Assembly (NCBI GenBank): GCA_963803425.1 | Contig: CAWDMA010000001.1 | Location: 1 to 64,000 of the forward strand | From: DASPWW01 sp963803425 | GTDB lineage: Bacteria > Actinomycetota > Thermoleophilia > Solirubrobacterales > 70-9 | Direction: 5' to 3' | DNA: 64,000 nucleotides | Part shown: positions 1-8,915 of the stretch, in pieces | Layout of the letters: every line of letters starts with the position of its first letter | How positions within the stretch are numbered: the first letter of the stretch is position 1 | Notes under the pieces: generated by a model | Told to the model about the DNA's origin: nothing | Databases searched by the model: none | What the model saw: the letters and a program-made list of their open reading frames with translations, nothing else | Program-made: the position numbers and the translations under genes

Positions 1-687
1 AGCTCGCTGATGTTCTTCGGCGCGTTCCTCGCCGTCCTGTACGTCGCCACCTCGCGGATCTCGTTCGTGCTGATCGGGATGGCGCTGTTCGTGGTGGGCG
101 CCTGGGTGATGTCGCAGACCGTCCCGCACGTCCACGACCGGGTGGACATCTGGCTCGACCCGTTCGGCCGCCACGCGCCCGAGGGCGCCGGCCAGATCAC
201 CCAATCGCTGTACGCGCAGGCCGACGGCGGGCTGTTCGGCCGCGGCCTCGGCTCCTCGCTGCTCGAGCTCCCGGGCCCGTTCAAGCCACACTGCGTGCAG
301 CCGTTCCCGGACTGCGGCAGCATCCTGCCGGCGCCGCACACCGACTTCATCTACGCGGTGATCACGAACGAGCTGGGCCTGTTCGGCGCGGCCGCAGTCG
401 TGATCACTTACGTCCTGATCGCCGAGCGCGGATTCAAGACAGCGGTGCTCGCGGCTGACGGGTTCGGGAAGCTGCTCGCCGCAGGGCTGACCGCGGTGCT
501 GGCGCTGCAGGCGTTCGTGATCCTCGGCGGGGTCGTCCGGGTGATCCCGCTGACCGGCGTCACCCTCCCGTTCATCAGCTACGGCGGCAGCTCTGTGGTC
601 GCGAACATGGTGTTGGTCGCGCTGCTGCTGGTGATCTCGGACCGCGCCCGCCGCCCCCGAGCGCCGCGCACGCAGGTGTCGCCGTGA
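1..687 (+). CDS. FtsW/RodA/SpoVE-family peptidoglycan glycosyltransferase, 3' part
   Basis: The gene enters from the left edge; the reading frame is open from base 1. About 228 C-terminal residues are present with several hydrophobic segments. The family C-terminal signature is visible: GVTLPFISYGGSS followed by a last membrane helix. SEDS proteins polymerise glycan strands from lipid II in the membrane and work with a class B PBP, which here is the next gene, overlapping by 4 nt (GTGA). In this order (SEDS protein, PBP, PASTA kinase) actinobacteria normally carry RodA. FtsW versus RodA cannot be settled from the C-terminus alone. Confidence 0.9.
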   Translation, partial: SSLMFFGAFLAVLYVATSRISFVLIGMALFVVGAWVMSQTVPHVHDRVDIWLDPFGRHAPEGAGQITQSLYAQADGGLFGRGLGSSLLELPGPFKPHCVQPFPDCGSILPAPHTDFIYAVITNELGLFGAAAVVITYVLIAERGFKTAVLAADGFGKLLAAGLTAVLALQAFVILGGVVRVIPLTGVTLPFISYGGSSVVANMVLVALLLVISDRARRPRAPRTQVSP

Positions 688-2141
688 ACCGCTCGATCGT
701 CCGCCTGTACGTCCTGATCCTGGTCCTGTTCGCGACCGTGGTCGGGTTCACGTCGTACTGGGCGATCTTCGACTCCGACGAGCTCGCCGCCCGTCAGGAC
801 AACCGCCGCCCCCTGATCGAGACCCAGAAGATCCCCCGCGGCACGATCAGCACCGTAGACGGGACAGAGGTAGCGGTCAGTGTCCCGTCGGGATCCGGCA
901 ACCAGCGGATCTACACCCGCAAGTACCCGCAGGGGAAGCTGTTCGGGCACCCGGTCGGGTACAGCTTCGTCGCGCAGGGGAACACCGGGATCGAGCGGTC
1001 CGAGAACGACGTCCTGATCGGCCGCGACAACGAGTTCGTCTCGATCATCGAGCAGCTCGAGGGGCACGTGGACGCGGGCAGCGACCTCACCGTGACGCTC
1101 GACTCGGATGCGCAGCAGGTCGCCGAGGACGACCTCGCCAACGCGATCACGGTCCCGGAGACGGGCGGCGCGGTGGTCGCGATCGAGCCCGACACCGGCG
1201 CGGTCCGGGCGATGGTGTCGGAGCCCGGGTACGACCCCAACCTCGTCCCGGACAACCTCAACCAGCTCAACAAGGCCCCCGGCAACCCGCTCGTCAACCG
1301 CCCCACCCAGTCGATCTACCCCCCGGGGTCGACGATGAAGGTGGTGACGGCGACCGCGGCGCTCGACTCGGGCGAGTTCGATCCCTCCACCGTGCTGAAC
1401 GCCGACTCCCCGAAGAAGATCTCCGGAGTGCCGCTGGAGAACTCGGGCGGCGAGTCGTTCGGCAACATCGACATGACCACCGCGCTCACCCACTCGGTGA
1501 ACACCTACTGGGCGCAGGTCGGCGAGCAGCTCGGCGCGGACACGATGGTCGAGTACATGCAGCGGTTCGGGTTCTACAGCGACCCGCCGCTCGACTTCCC
1601 CGACGGCGAGATGAAGGCGAGCGGCGTGTACAACTCGAGCGGCGACCTGGTCAAGGACGGGTTCGACGTCGGCCGCGTCGCGATCGGGCAGGGTGGCGCC
1701 GAGGGCCAGATCCTGGCGACCGCGACCCAGATGGCGATGGTCGCGTCCACGGTCGCGAACGGCGGCGAGCAGATGCGCCCGACCTTCCTGCAGCGGGTGA
1801 CCGACCCGGAGGGGAGGACGACGCAGGAGCTCGACCCCAAGGTGCAGTCCGACGTGATGAGCGAGGAGACGGCGAGCGAGGTCGCCGACATGATGACCAA
1901 GGTCGCCGAGGAGGGAACCGCGTCTGGGCTATCGGTGTCGGGCGCGTCGCTCGCGGGGAAAACCGGGACTGCGGAGATCAACATCGCTCAGGGCCTGAAC
2001 CAGGCGTGGTTCATCGGGTTCGCGCCGGCCGACAACCCCAAGATCGCGGTTGCGGCGACGGTGGAGCGGTGCACCGGGTGCTTCGGCGGCGACACGGCGG
2101 GGCCGATCGCGACGGACGTCATGGAATCGCTGCTCGACTAG
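684..2141 (+). CDS. pbpA: class B penicillin-binding protein (PbpA/FtsI-like transpeptidase)
   Basis: This 485-aa protein has one N-terminal membrane anchor (residues ~7-27), a PBP dimerisation-type region and a transpeptidase domain. The three active-site motifs are present: STMK near residue 216, SVN near 271 and KTG near 426. It would cross-link peptidoglycan in the periplasm as partner of the SEDS polymerase encoded just upstream. The GTG start overlaps the stop of the upstream gene. The length matches actinobacterial PbpA. The downstream kinase begins 3 nt after its stop, so the genes form one transcription unit. Confidence 0.93.
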   Translation: MNRSIVRLYVLILVLFATVVGFTSYWAIFDSDELAARQDNRRPLIETQKIPRGTISTVDGTEVAVSVPSGSGNQRIYTRKYPQGKLFGHPVGYSFVAQGNTGIERSENDVLIGRDNEFVSIIEQLEGHVDAGSDLTVTLDSDAQQVAEDDLANAITVPETGGAVVAIEPDTGAVRAMVSEPGYDPNLVPDNLNQLNKAPGNPLVNRPTQSIYPPGSTMKVVTATAALDSGEFDPSTVLNADSPKKISGVPLENSGGESFGNIDMTTALTHSVNTYWAQVGEQLGADTMVEYMQRFGFYSDPPLDFPDGEMKASGVYNSSGDLVKDGFDVGRVAIGQGGAEGQILATATQMAMVASTVANGGEQMRPTFLQRVTDPEGRTTQELDPKVQSDVMSEETASEVADMMTKVAEEGTASGLSVSGASLAGKTGTAEINIAQGLNQAWFIGFAPADNPKIAVAATVERCTGCFGGDTAGPIATDVMESLLD

Positions 2142-2144
2142 CTC

Positions 2145-4007
2145 GTGAAGCTCGACGAGAACACAATCGTCGATGGCCGGTACCGGGTGATCCGCCGGAT
2201 CGGGTCCGGCGGGATGGCGGAGGTGTGGTGCGCGGACGACACCGAGCTCGACCGCCGGGTGGCGCTGAAGATCATGCTGCCGCGATTCGCCCAGGACAAG
2301 GAGTTCGTGGAGCGGTTCCGCCGCGAGGCGTCGGCCGCCGCCGGGCTGCAGCACCCGAACGTCGTGAACGTGTACGACCGAGGTGAGTACGACGGCACGT
2401 ACTACATCGCGATGGAGTACGTCGAGGGCGCCTCGTTGCGCGACCTGATCAACCGCGGGATGAGCGTCGATGCGGCGGTCGGGGTGACCCGGCAGATCCT
2501 CACGGCGGCGCGGTTCGCGCACTCGAACGGCGTCATCCACCGGGACCTGAAGCCGGGCAACGTGCTGATCGACCGCGACGGCCGCGCCACCGTCACCGAC
2601 TTCGGGATCGCGAAGGCGGGTCCCTCCGAGATCACCCAGACAGGGTCGGTGATGGGGACGGCCCAGTACCTCTCGCCCGAGCAGGCGCAGGGGCTGGACG
2701 TGAGTGCCGCCTCCGACCTGTACTCGATCGGGGTGATCCTGTACGAGGCACTCACCGGTCGGGTCCCGTTCGAGGCGGACAGCGCTGTCGCGGTCGCCCT
2801 GAAGCAGGTCTCGGAGGTGCCGCGCCCGCCCTCGGAGCTGAACCCGAGCGTCACGCCGGCGCTCGACGCGGTCGTCCTGAAGGCGCTCGCGAAGGACCCG
2901 GCCAACCGGTTCCGAAGCGCCGAGGAGTTCGACGCGGCGCTCGCGATGGCGCAGGCGAACCCGTCGGTGGCGCCCGTCGACACCGCCGTGTTCGCGCCGG
3001 TGCCGGTGCCGGGCGGCACAGAGGTGCGGGGGGCGCCGGTGGGACCGCCGCCGCCCCCGCTGGAGACCGACGAGCAGCGCGCGCGCCGCCGCCGCCGATG
3101 GCGGTGGGCGGCCATCGGGGCGCTGCTGGCGGCGCTCGTCGCGGTCGCCGTGTGGGCGCTGTTCCTGGCGCCCACCAGCAAGACGGTCCCGAGCGTCACC
3201 GGCAGGACCGTGAAGGCCGCGACAGCGACCCTCGAGCAGGCCGGGTTCGCGGTGGATGTGACCGAGTTCCCGACCACGGACGCGAAGAAGGGGCAGGTCG
3301 TGGAGCAGGACCCGCCGGGCGGCGAGAAGGCCAAGGAGGGATCGACCGTGGTGCTCTCGGTGAGCGCCGGCCCGGGCACCGCCCAGGTGCCGGAGGTGGA
3401 GGGCATGTCGGAGCGGGCGGCGACGGTGAAGCTGCAGGACGCCGGGTTCAGGGTCGACCCCGAGAAGCGCTTCTCCGCCGACGCGGCTGCCGGCAGGGTG
3501 ATCGGCACAGACCCGCCCGGCGGCCAGCGGCTGAAGCAGAGCAGGGTGGTGAAGCTGTTCGTCTCCAAGGGGCCCAACCTGGTCGAGGTGCCCTCTGTGC
3601 TGGGGCTCGACCAGGGCGGCGCGGAGTCCAAGCTCGAGGACGCGGGCCTGCTCCCCAACGTGGAGACCGAGGACTCCACCGAGGAGGAGGGGACCGTGAT
3701 CGCCCAGGATCCCGGATCCGGCACCGTGAAGCGGGGCGCCAAGGTGAGGATCACAGTGTCGACCGGCGCCGACGCGGTCGTCGTCGAGAGCGTGATCGGC
3801 CAGACGAAGCAGGCGGCGCGCGGGACGCTCCGCGCGCAGGGCCTGAAGGTGTCCGTGCAGAAGCGCACGGTCAGCTCCGAGGACGACGACGGGATCGTGC
3901 TGCGGCAGTCGCCCGCGGGCGGCGATCGGGTCGACCGCCGGACGACGGTCGTGCTCGTCGTCGGCCAGTTCACCGCGCCCCAGCCGGGCGTGGTGGAGGG
4001 CAACTAG
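2145..4007 (+). CDS. pknB: Ser/Thr protein kinase with four PASTA domains (PknB type)
   Basis: This 620-aa protein has a cytoplasmic Hanks-type kinase domain (~10-275): glycine loop GSGGMAEVW, ATP-binding Lys in VALKIM, catalytic HRDLKPGNVL and DFGIAKA. A Pro-rich juxtamembrane linker and one membrane helix (~322-342) follow. Four extracellular PASTA repeats occupy ~345-612, each with a PxVxGxxxxxAxxxLxxAGF-like unit. PASTA domains sense muropeptides or lipid II in this family, so the kinase likely regulates wall growth by the upstream SEDS/PBP pair. The GTG start lies 3 nt after pbpA and ddl follows directly. The fourth PASTA repeat is the most divergent (VVESVIG). Confidence 0.94.
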   Translation: MKLDENTIVDGRYRVIRRIGSGGMAEVWCADDTELDRRVALKIMLPRFAQDKEFVERFRREASAAAGLQHPNVVNVYDRGEYDGTYYIAMEYVEGASLRDLINRGMSVDAAVGVTRQILTAARFAHSNGVIHRDLKPGNVLIDRDGRATVTDFGIAKAGPSEITQTGSVMGTAQYLSPEQAQGLDVSAASDLYSIGVILYEALTGRVPFEADSAVAVALKQVSEVPRPPSELNPSVTPALDAVVLKALAKDPANRFRSAEEFDAALAMAQANPSVAPVDTAVFAPVPVPGGTEVRGAPVGPPPPPLETDEQRARRRRRWRWAAIGALLAALVAVAVWALFLAPTSKTVPSVTGRTVKAATATLEQAGFAVDVTEFPTTDAKKGQVVEQDPPGGEKAKEGSTVVLSVSAGPGTAQVPEVEGMSERAATVKLQDAGFRVDPEKRFSADAAAGRVIGTDPPGGQRLKQSRVVKLFVSKGPNLVEVPSVLGLDQGGAESKLEDAGLLPNVETEDSTEEEGTVIAQDPGSGTVKRGAKVRITVSTGADAVVVESVIGQTKQAARGTLRAQGLKVSVQKRTVSSEDDDGIVLRQSPAGGDRVDRRTTVVLVVGQFTAPQPGVVEGN

Positions 4008-4976
4008 ATGCGGGTCGTGGTGCTCAGCGGGGGGCGCTCGTCAGAGCACGAGGTTTCGGTTCGCTCCGGCGAGTCGGTCGCGGCCGGCCTGCTCGCGGCC
4101 GGCCATCAGCCGCTCCCCGTCCGGGTCGATCGCGATGGACGGTGGCTGCACGAGGGCGACGAGGTCGAGCTGCGGGCGGCGGGAGGCCTGCTCGGCGCCG
4201 ACGTCGCCTTCCCGGTCCTGCACGGCCCCTACGGCGAGGACGGGACGCTGCAGGGGGCGCTCGAGTACCTCGACATCCCGTACGTCGGCGCCGGGGTGCT
4301 GGCCTCGGCGATCTGCATCGACAAGCTCACCTTCAAGCGTTTGCTCGCCTTCCACGGTCTTCCGCAGACGGCGTTCTGCTCGGTAGGCGAGGACGGGTGG
4401 CGGGAGATCGTCGCCGGGTTCGGGCTGCCGGTGTGGGTGAAGCCGTCCCGGCTCGGCTCGAGCGTCGGGATCTCTAGGGTGGGCTCGACCGAGGCAGAGC
4501 TCGACGAGGCGATCGAGCTCGCCGCCCGGCACGACCCGCGGGTGGTCGTGGAGGCGTCCGCGACGGGCAGGGAGGTAGAGTGCTCGGTGCTGGGGAACGA
4601 GCAGCCGCAGACCTCGGTCCCGGGTGAGATCGTCGCCCACGCCGAGTGGTACCACTACGAGGCGAAGTACTCCGACGGCGGGATGGACCTGGTCGTCCCG
4701 GCGCGACTCGACGAGCCGACCACCGCCACGGTGCGGGAGCTCGCGGCGCGGGTGTTCGCGGTCACGGGCTGCGCCGGGTTCGCCCGCTGCGACTTCTTCG
4801 TCTCGGACGACGACGAGGTGCTCGTCAACGAGCTCAACACGATCCCCGGGTTCACGGAGACGAGCGTGTTCGGGAAGCTGTTCGAGGCTAGTGGGATCCC
4901 CTACCCGGAGTTGTGCAACCGGCTGGTCGAGCTCGCGATCGAGCGGCACGCGACCGAGCGCGCGCACCGGTTCTGA
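4008..4976 (+). CDS. ddl: D-alanine--D-alanine ligase
   Basis: This 322-aa ATP-grasp enzyme makes the D-Ala-D-Ala end of the peptidoglycan stem peptide. Seen: N-terminal GGRSSEHEVSVRSG, FPVLHGPYGEDGTLQG, KPSRLGSSVGISRV and a C-terminal VNELNTIPGFTETS Mg-ATP loop. The length is slightly below the usual 330-370 aa. The ATG directly abuts the TAG of the PASTA-kinase gene, so it is the last gene of the wall-growth operon. It converges on the next kinase gene with the two stop codons adjacent. Confidence 0.95.
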   Translation: MRVVVLSGGRSSEHEVSVRSGESVAAGLLAAGHQPLPVRVDRDGRWLHEGDEVELRAAGGLLGADVAFPVLHGPYGEDGTLQGALEYLDIPYVGAGVLASAICIDKLTFKRLLAFHGLPQTAFCSVGEDGWREIVAGFGLPVWVKPSRLGSSVGISRVGSTEAELDEAIELAARHDPRVVVEASATGREVECSVLGNEQPQTSVPGEIVAHAEWYHYEAKYSDGGMDLVVPARLDEPTTATVRELAARVFAVTGCAGFARCDFFVSDDDEVLVNELNTIPGFTETSVFGKLFEASGIPYPELCNRLVELAIERHATERAHRF

Positions 4977-6446
4977 TCAGCTGATCAGCCGCACCTCGTT
5001 CACCTCGACGAGGAAGTCGCCCTCGACATCGGCCGGGCTGGTGATCCACAGCAGGTAGTACTGCTCCTTCCCGCCGGTGTCCAGCGGGACTCGGACGTGC
5101 TCCGAGTCGACCTTGGCCGTCCCCACCGGGGAGCCCCACCCGTCGAGGCCGTCGGGGGGAGCGCCCGAGGCCGCGTACACCTCCATCTCCCACCCAGGGG
5201 TGTCGGTGCGCACGTCGAGCTGCTTCGCTCGGACCGGCTTGCCCGCGTCCACGTACAGGCCCACCCCGGGCTTGCCGAGGTCCTCGGTCTGGTAGGTCTC
5301 CGTCGTCCACTTGGTGCCGGGGTTCCCGTCGACCGCGAGCTTCACCTTGTCGGGGTGCTCCTCGCCGTCCCCGAGCGGATCGAAGTCCGTCGCGCCGACC
5401 GGTTGGGTGACCGTGGGACCGCCTTCCCCGCCGCCCCCGTGCTGGTCGTCGCCGGCGAACACCCCGAGCAGCACCGCCGCTGCGGCCCCGGCCAGCACCA
5501 GCAGGATCCCCGCCCATGAGACGCCGCGGCGGGTGAGGATACGGCGACGCTTGCGGGGGACCGAGTCCAGCACCGTCGTCACCTCGCCGGTGGAGCGCCC
5601 CGCCCGCGCCACCTCGACCTCGAGCGCACCCTCCAGATCCCGCAGCATCGGGGCCATCCCCGCGTACCGCTTGTCTGGATCCTTCGCCGTGGCCGACTCC
5701 ACGACCGCAGCGAGCGCGGCGGAGACATCGGGCCGGCGACGCTGCACGTCCGGGAGCGGCTCGTTGACGTGCTTCATCGCCACCCCGACCTGGGTCTCGG
5801 CGTGGAATGGGACGTCTCCGGTCAGCATCTCGTACAGCAGCACGCCCAGCGAGTACACGTCCGAGCGTGGGTCGATTGGCTGCCCCATCGCCTGCTCAGG
5901 GGCAACGTAGTCGGTGGTCCCCAGCACCCGCCCGGTGGCCGTCAGCCCGTCCTTCTCCAGCGAGCGGGCGATTCCGAAGTCGGTCACCTTTGCGCGCCCC
6001 TCGGGGTCGATCAGGACGTTCTGCGGCTTCACGTCGCGGTGGACGAGGCTGCGGGCATGAGCAACCGCCAGTCCCCTGCCGACCTCGATCGTGTACGCGA
6101 CGGCCTCGTCGAGAGGGAGTCTCTCCATCTCCTCGATCCGCTGCTTCAGGGTCTCCCCCTCGATGTACTCGAACACGATGTAGGGGTGGCCGCCATCCTC
6201 GCCCGCGTCGATCACCGAGACGATGTTCGGGTGGGAGAGCTGCGCGACCGAGCGCGCCTCCCGCCGGAACCGCTCGATCTGGTCGGGCTGGTCGGAGATC
6301 TCCGCGTGCAGGAGCTTGACCGCGACCTCCCGCTCCAGGGTTTCGTCGGTGGCGAGGTAGACCGTCGACATCCCGCCGCTGCCGAGCTTGGACTCCAACC
6401 GGTACCGGCCCGAGAGGACCGTGCCGATCACCGAACCCGTCTGCAT
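4977..6446 (-). CDS. Ser/Thr protein kinase with discoidin-like extracellular domain
   Basis: This 489-aa protein has a kinase domain at ~10-270 with GSGGMSTVY, catalytic HRDVKPQNVL and DFGIARS. A basic linker precedes one membrane helix (~318-338). The ~140-aa outer domain has no PASTA repeats. It contains FDPLGDGEEHPDK, an AVDGNPGTKWTT segment and a beta-rich end. The DGxxxTxW pattern resembles F5/8-type C (discoidin-like) carbohydrate-binding modules; this assignment is by eye. It may sense a surface glycan, which would suit the nearby polysaccharide genes. It is transcribed towards ddl and has its own upstream region, divergent from the DsbA-like gene. Confidence 0.88.
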   Translation of the reverse strand: MQTGSVIGTVLSGRYRLESKLGSGGMSTVYLATDETLEREVAVKLLHAEISDQPDQIERFRREARSVAQLSHPNIVSVIDAGEDGGHPYIVFEYIEGETLKQRIEEMERLPLDEAVAYTIEVGRGLAVAHARSLVHRDVKPQNVLIDPEGRAKVTDFGIARSLEKDGLTATGRVLGTTDYVAPEQAMGQPIDPRSDVYSLGVLLYEMLTGDVPFHAETQVGVAMKHVNEPLPDVQRRRPDVSAALAAVVESATAKDPDKRYAGMAPMLRDLEGALEVEVARAGRSTGEVTTVLDSVPRKRRRILTRRGVSWAGILLVLAGAAAAVLLGVFAGDDQHGGGGEGGPTVTQPVGATDFDPLGDGEEHPDKVKLAVDGNPGTKWTTETYQTEDLGKPGVGLYVDAGKPVRAKQLDVRTDTPGWEMEVYAASGAPPDGLDGWGSPVGTAKVDSEHVRVPLDTGGKEQYYLLWITSPADVEGDFLVEVNEVRLIS

Positions 6447-6547
6447 CAGTTCACCATCTGCATCTTGACGCTATTTTCGACCTTCCCACGACCGCGCGCA
6501 CGGCGCTCGACACCCATGATCGCGCGTCGAAGTGGACGGTCGCCACC

Positions 6548-7348
6548 GTGTCCATACAGGTTCGCTGCTACACCGATCCCGCCTGCCCCTGGTCGTGGGG
6601 TTGCGAGCCCCAGCTCCGCCGGCTGATCTGGGATCTGGGCGACGAGCTCAGCTTCAGGTGGGTGATGGGCGGGCTCGCTCGGGAGTACGACTCCGGGCCG
6701 GACGTCGTCGCCACCGAGATGGGGCGATGGCTCGAGGTCACCGCTCGGACCGGGATGCCGACCGATCCGCGGGCGTGGAGGGACGGGCCGCTGGCGTCGA
6801 CCTATCCCGCGTGCCTGGGCGTGAGGGCCGCCGCCGAACAGGGCGAGGCGGCTGCGCACTCCTACCTGCGCCGCCTCCGCGAGGGGATCATGGTGGAGCG
6901 ACGCAAGCTCGATCACACGGAGGCGCTGGTCGGGGCCGCCGGCGAGGCCGGCCTCGACGCGGCGCGGTTCCGGATCGACCTCGGCTCGAACGCGATCACA
7001 GAGGCGTTCGGAGCCGACCTCGAGGAGTTCCGCGGACTAGGCGAGCGGGTGGCGCTGCCCTCGCTCGTGTTCGTCGGCGGGGACGGGGAGCGCCACGCGG
7101 CCTGGGGGCCGCAGCCGTACGACGCCTACCTGGAGGCCGCGCTTGCGGCGGGAGCGCCGGCCCCTTCACCCGATCGCCCCGAGCCGCTCGAGGTGCTGCG
7201 CCGGTTCGGCCGGGCGGCGACCCGCGAGCTCGAAGAGGTCACCGGCCGTGCCCGGATCCCGCTCCGGGCGGAGCTGTGGTCGCTGGCGCGCGAGTGGAGG
7301 GTGAAGCCGATCCCGGTGCCGGGCGGGACGCTGTGGGAGCCGGCCTGA
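6548..7348 (+). CDS. DsbA-family (thioredoxin-fold) protein with CPWSW motif
   Basis: This 266-aa protein starts MSIQVRCYTDPACPWSWGCEPQ. A beta strand followed by CPWSW is typical of the DsbA/FrnE-like branch in which the second redox Cys is replaced (CxxS/CxxW), so full dithiol oxidase chemistry is doubtful. A long helical insert precedes the second half of the fold (VALPSLVFVGG contains the cis-Pro region). There is no signal peptide, so it is probably cytoplasmic. The GTG start is the first in-frame start after the 100-bp divergent gap with the kinase gene. Substrate unknown. Confidence 0.8.
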   Translation: MSIQVRCYTDPACPWSWGCEPQLRRLIWDLGDELSFRWVMGGLAREYDSGPDVVATEMGRWLEVTARTGMPTDPRAWRDGPLASTYPACLGVRAAAEQGEAAAHSYLRRLREGIMVERRKLDHTEALVGAAGEAGLDAARFRIDLGSNAITEAFGADLEEFRGLGERVALPSLVFVGGDGERHAAWGPQPYDAYLEAALAAGAPAPSPDRPEPLEVLRRFGRAATRELEEVTGRARIPLRAELWSLAREWRVKPIPVPGGTLWEPA

Positions 7349-7360
7349 TTTGATCTTTCC

Positions 7361-7825
7361 GTGACGCTTCGTCGCGAGATCCCGGGCGCCGACACGTTCG
7401 AGCTCGAGCACCTGCTGTGCGACGTCAACGGCACCCTCGCCAACCGCGCTCACCTGATCGACGGGGTCGCCGATCGGATCGGGCGGGCCCGCGAGCAGCT
7501 CACGGTGCACCTGCTGTCGGCGGACACGCTCCACAAACTGGACGAGACCGCCGCCGCGCTCGGGGTCGACGGGCACCGGGTGATGAGCGGGACCGAGAAG
7601 CGCGACTACGCGATCGAGCTCGGCGCGGAGCGGTGCGCCGCGATCGGGAACGGCGCCAACGACGTCCCGATGCTGGAGACCGTGCGGTTCGGGATCTGCG
7701 TGATCGGACCCGAGGGGGCCGGCGCCGCCGCGATCACCGCCGCGGACGCCGTCGTCACCTCGATCCTGGAGGCGTTCGACCTCCTGCTCGAGGAGGACAC
7801 GACGTACTCGACCCTGCGGCCCTAG
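7361..7825 (+). CDS. HAD-family hydrolase, soluble P-type-ATPase-like phosphatase
   Basis: This 154-aa protein has a HAD fold without a large cap. The nucleophile motif is DVNGT (DxNGT instead of the common DxDGT), and the C-terminal acid motif is GNGANDVPML. The overall layout matches the small soluble proteins related to the P-domain of P-type ATPases. Having Asn at the general acid/base position could slow or abolish phosphatase turnover; this is inference. GTG start 12 nt after the DsbA-like gene, so probably co-transcribed. Its stop overlaps the stop of a gene remnant on the other strand. Confidence 0.82.
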   Translation: MTLRREIPGADTFELEHLLCDVNGTLANRAHLIDGVADRIGRAREQLTVHLLSADTLHKLDETAAALGVDGHRVMSGTEKRDYAIELGAERCAAIGNGANDVPMLETVRFGICVIGPEGAGAAAITAADAVVTSILEAFDLLLEEDTTYSTLRP

Positions 7826-7936
7826 CCGCCGTCTACCGCTTCACACGTACGCCGCGCGATCTCCGCGAGCACGGCGTCCCAATCTCCGCGGTTTCCACGC
7901 CGCGACGGCGGCATGGACGATCTCGATGTTGTCATC
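7822..7936 (-). pseudogene. remnant of a SnoaL/NTF2-like gene 5' end
   Basis: Just downstream of purM, the minus strand encodes DNIEIVHAAVAAW in one frame and, after a one-base shift, NRGDWDAVLAEIA in another. Together these match the typical N-terminus of SnoaL-like (NTF2-fold) proteins. The sequence then reaches a TAG after about 40 residues, so about two thirds of such a domain is absent. It is best read as a decayed or deleted gene fragment; an assembly deletion is possible. No function can be claimed. Confidence 0.5.
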
Positions 7937-8915
7937 CGCCAGCCTCGGTGGCCCTCCCGATTCGCCTCGCATCGGCGTAGTGGTGGCGCAGCAGCTTGAG
8001 CGCGGCATCCTCGTCCGCGTCGCCGACCACGCAGCAGAACCCGCATCCCATGTTGAAGACCGCCCGCATCTCCTCAGCGGGGACGTCCCCACGCTCCTGG
8101 ATCAGGTCGAACACGGGCAGGACCGGGAGCGGGTCGTCGATCTCGTACCCGACGTCGGCGTCGAGCCGCCCGAGGTTGCCGAGCCCGCCCGAGGTGATGT
8201 GGGCGAGCCCGCGGACCTCGACCGGGGAGCGGAGCAACTCCACGATCGCGGCCACGTAGATCTCGGTCGGCTCCAGCAGCACCTCTCCGAGCGGTCTTCC
8301 GAGCCGCTCGTCATCGAGCGGGATCCCGTCCAGCGCTGAGCGCGCCAGCGTGTACCCGTTCGAGTGCAGGCCGGAGGAGGGCAGCCCGATCACCGAGTCG
8401 CCGGCCTCGACCGCGGACCCGGTCACGATCGCGTCGAGCGCGACCGTTCCGAAGCAGGCGCCGACCAGGTCGAGCCCGGTGACGATCTCGCCGAGCTGGG
8501 CGAGCTCGCCGCCGGGGATCTCGACCCTTGCGAGCTCCGCTCCGCGCCGCAGTCCCACCCCGACCGCGCGCAGCACCTCGGCCTCGGCCCGCGGGACGGC
8601 GATGTAGTCGAGCATCGCGAGCGGCTCGGCGCCGACGCAGATCAGGTCGTTGACGTTCATCGCCACGCAGTCGATCCCGACCGTGTCCCAGCGGCCGAGC
8701 TGTTCGGCGATCAGCAGCTTCGTCCCCACCCCGTCGGTACACAGGGCGATCCCGGTGTGCTCGTCGAGCGAGATCACGCTGGCGTAGTGACCCGGGCCGA
8801 CCGCCTGCCGCGATGCCCGGCCCGGGTCGATCCGGCGGACCGACTCGAGCAGCGCCTCGACGGCGGCGTCCGCGGCGCCCTGGCTCACCCCGGCCCGGGC
8901 GTACGCGTCGTCCAT
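7932..8915 (-). CDS. purM: phosphoribosylformylglycinamidine cyclo-ligase (AIR synthetase)
   Basis: This 327-aa cytosolic enzyme closes the imidazole ring of AIR in purine synthesis using ATP. Seen: start MDDAYARAGV, ATP/substrate region DGVGTKLLIAEQLGRWDTVG, CVAMNVNDLICVGAEPLAMLDY and GLPSSGLHSNGYTLAR. The C-terminal FNMGCGFC is intact. The ATG is chosen because it matches the family N-terminus and overlaps the uppP stop (TGATG). The open frame continues upstream, but only as antisense to uppP. Codon usage and length are ordinary. Confidence 0.96.
   Translation of the reverse strand: MDDAYARAGVSQGAADAAVEALLESVRRIDPGRASRQAVGPGHYASVISLDEHTGIALCTDGVGTKLLIAEQLGRWDTVGIDCVAMNVNDLICVGAEPLAMLDYIAVPRAEAEVLRAVGVGLRRGAELARVEIPGGELAQLGEIVTGLDLVGACFGTVALDAIVTGSAVEAGDSVIGLPSSGLHSNGYTLARSALDGIPLDDERLGRPLGEVLLEPTEIYVAAIVELLRSPVEVRGLAHITSGGLGNLGRLDADVGYEIDDPLPVLPVFDLIQERGDVPAEEMRAVFNMGCGFCCVVGDADEDAALKLLRHHYADARRIGRATEAGG

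Noticed and set aside
2402..4003. Long open frame antisense to the PASTA kinase
   Set aside because: High GC leaves the complementary frame open; the encoded sequence is Ser/Thr/Pro-rich without domains, while the plus-strand kinase is unmistakable.
4973..4988. 16-bp perfect palindrome CTGATCAG CTGATCAG between ddl and the second kinase
   Set aside because: It is created by two convergent TGA stop codons in TGATCA contexts; the stem has no T-run on either side, so neither operator nor terminator is supported.
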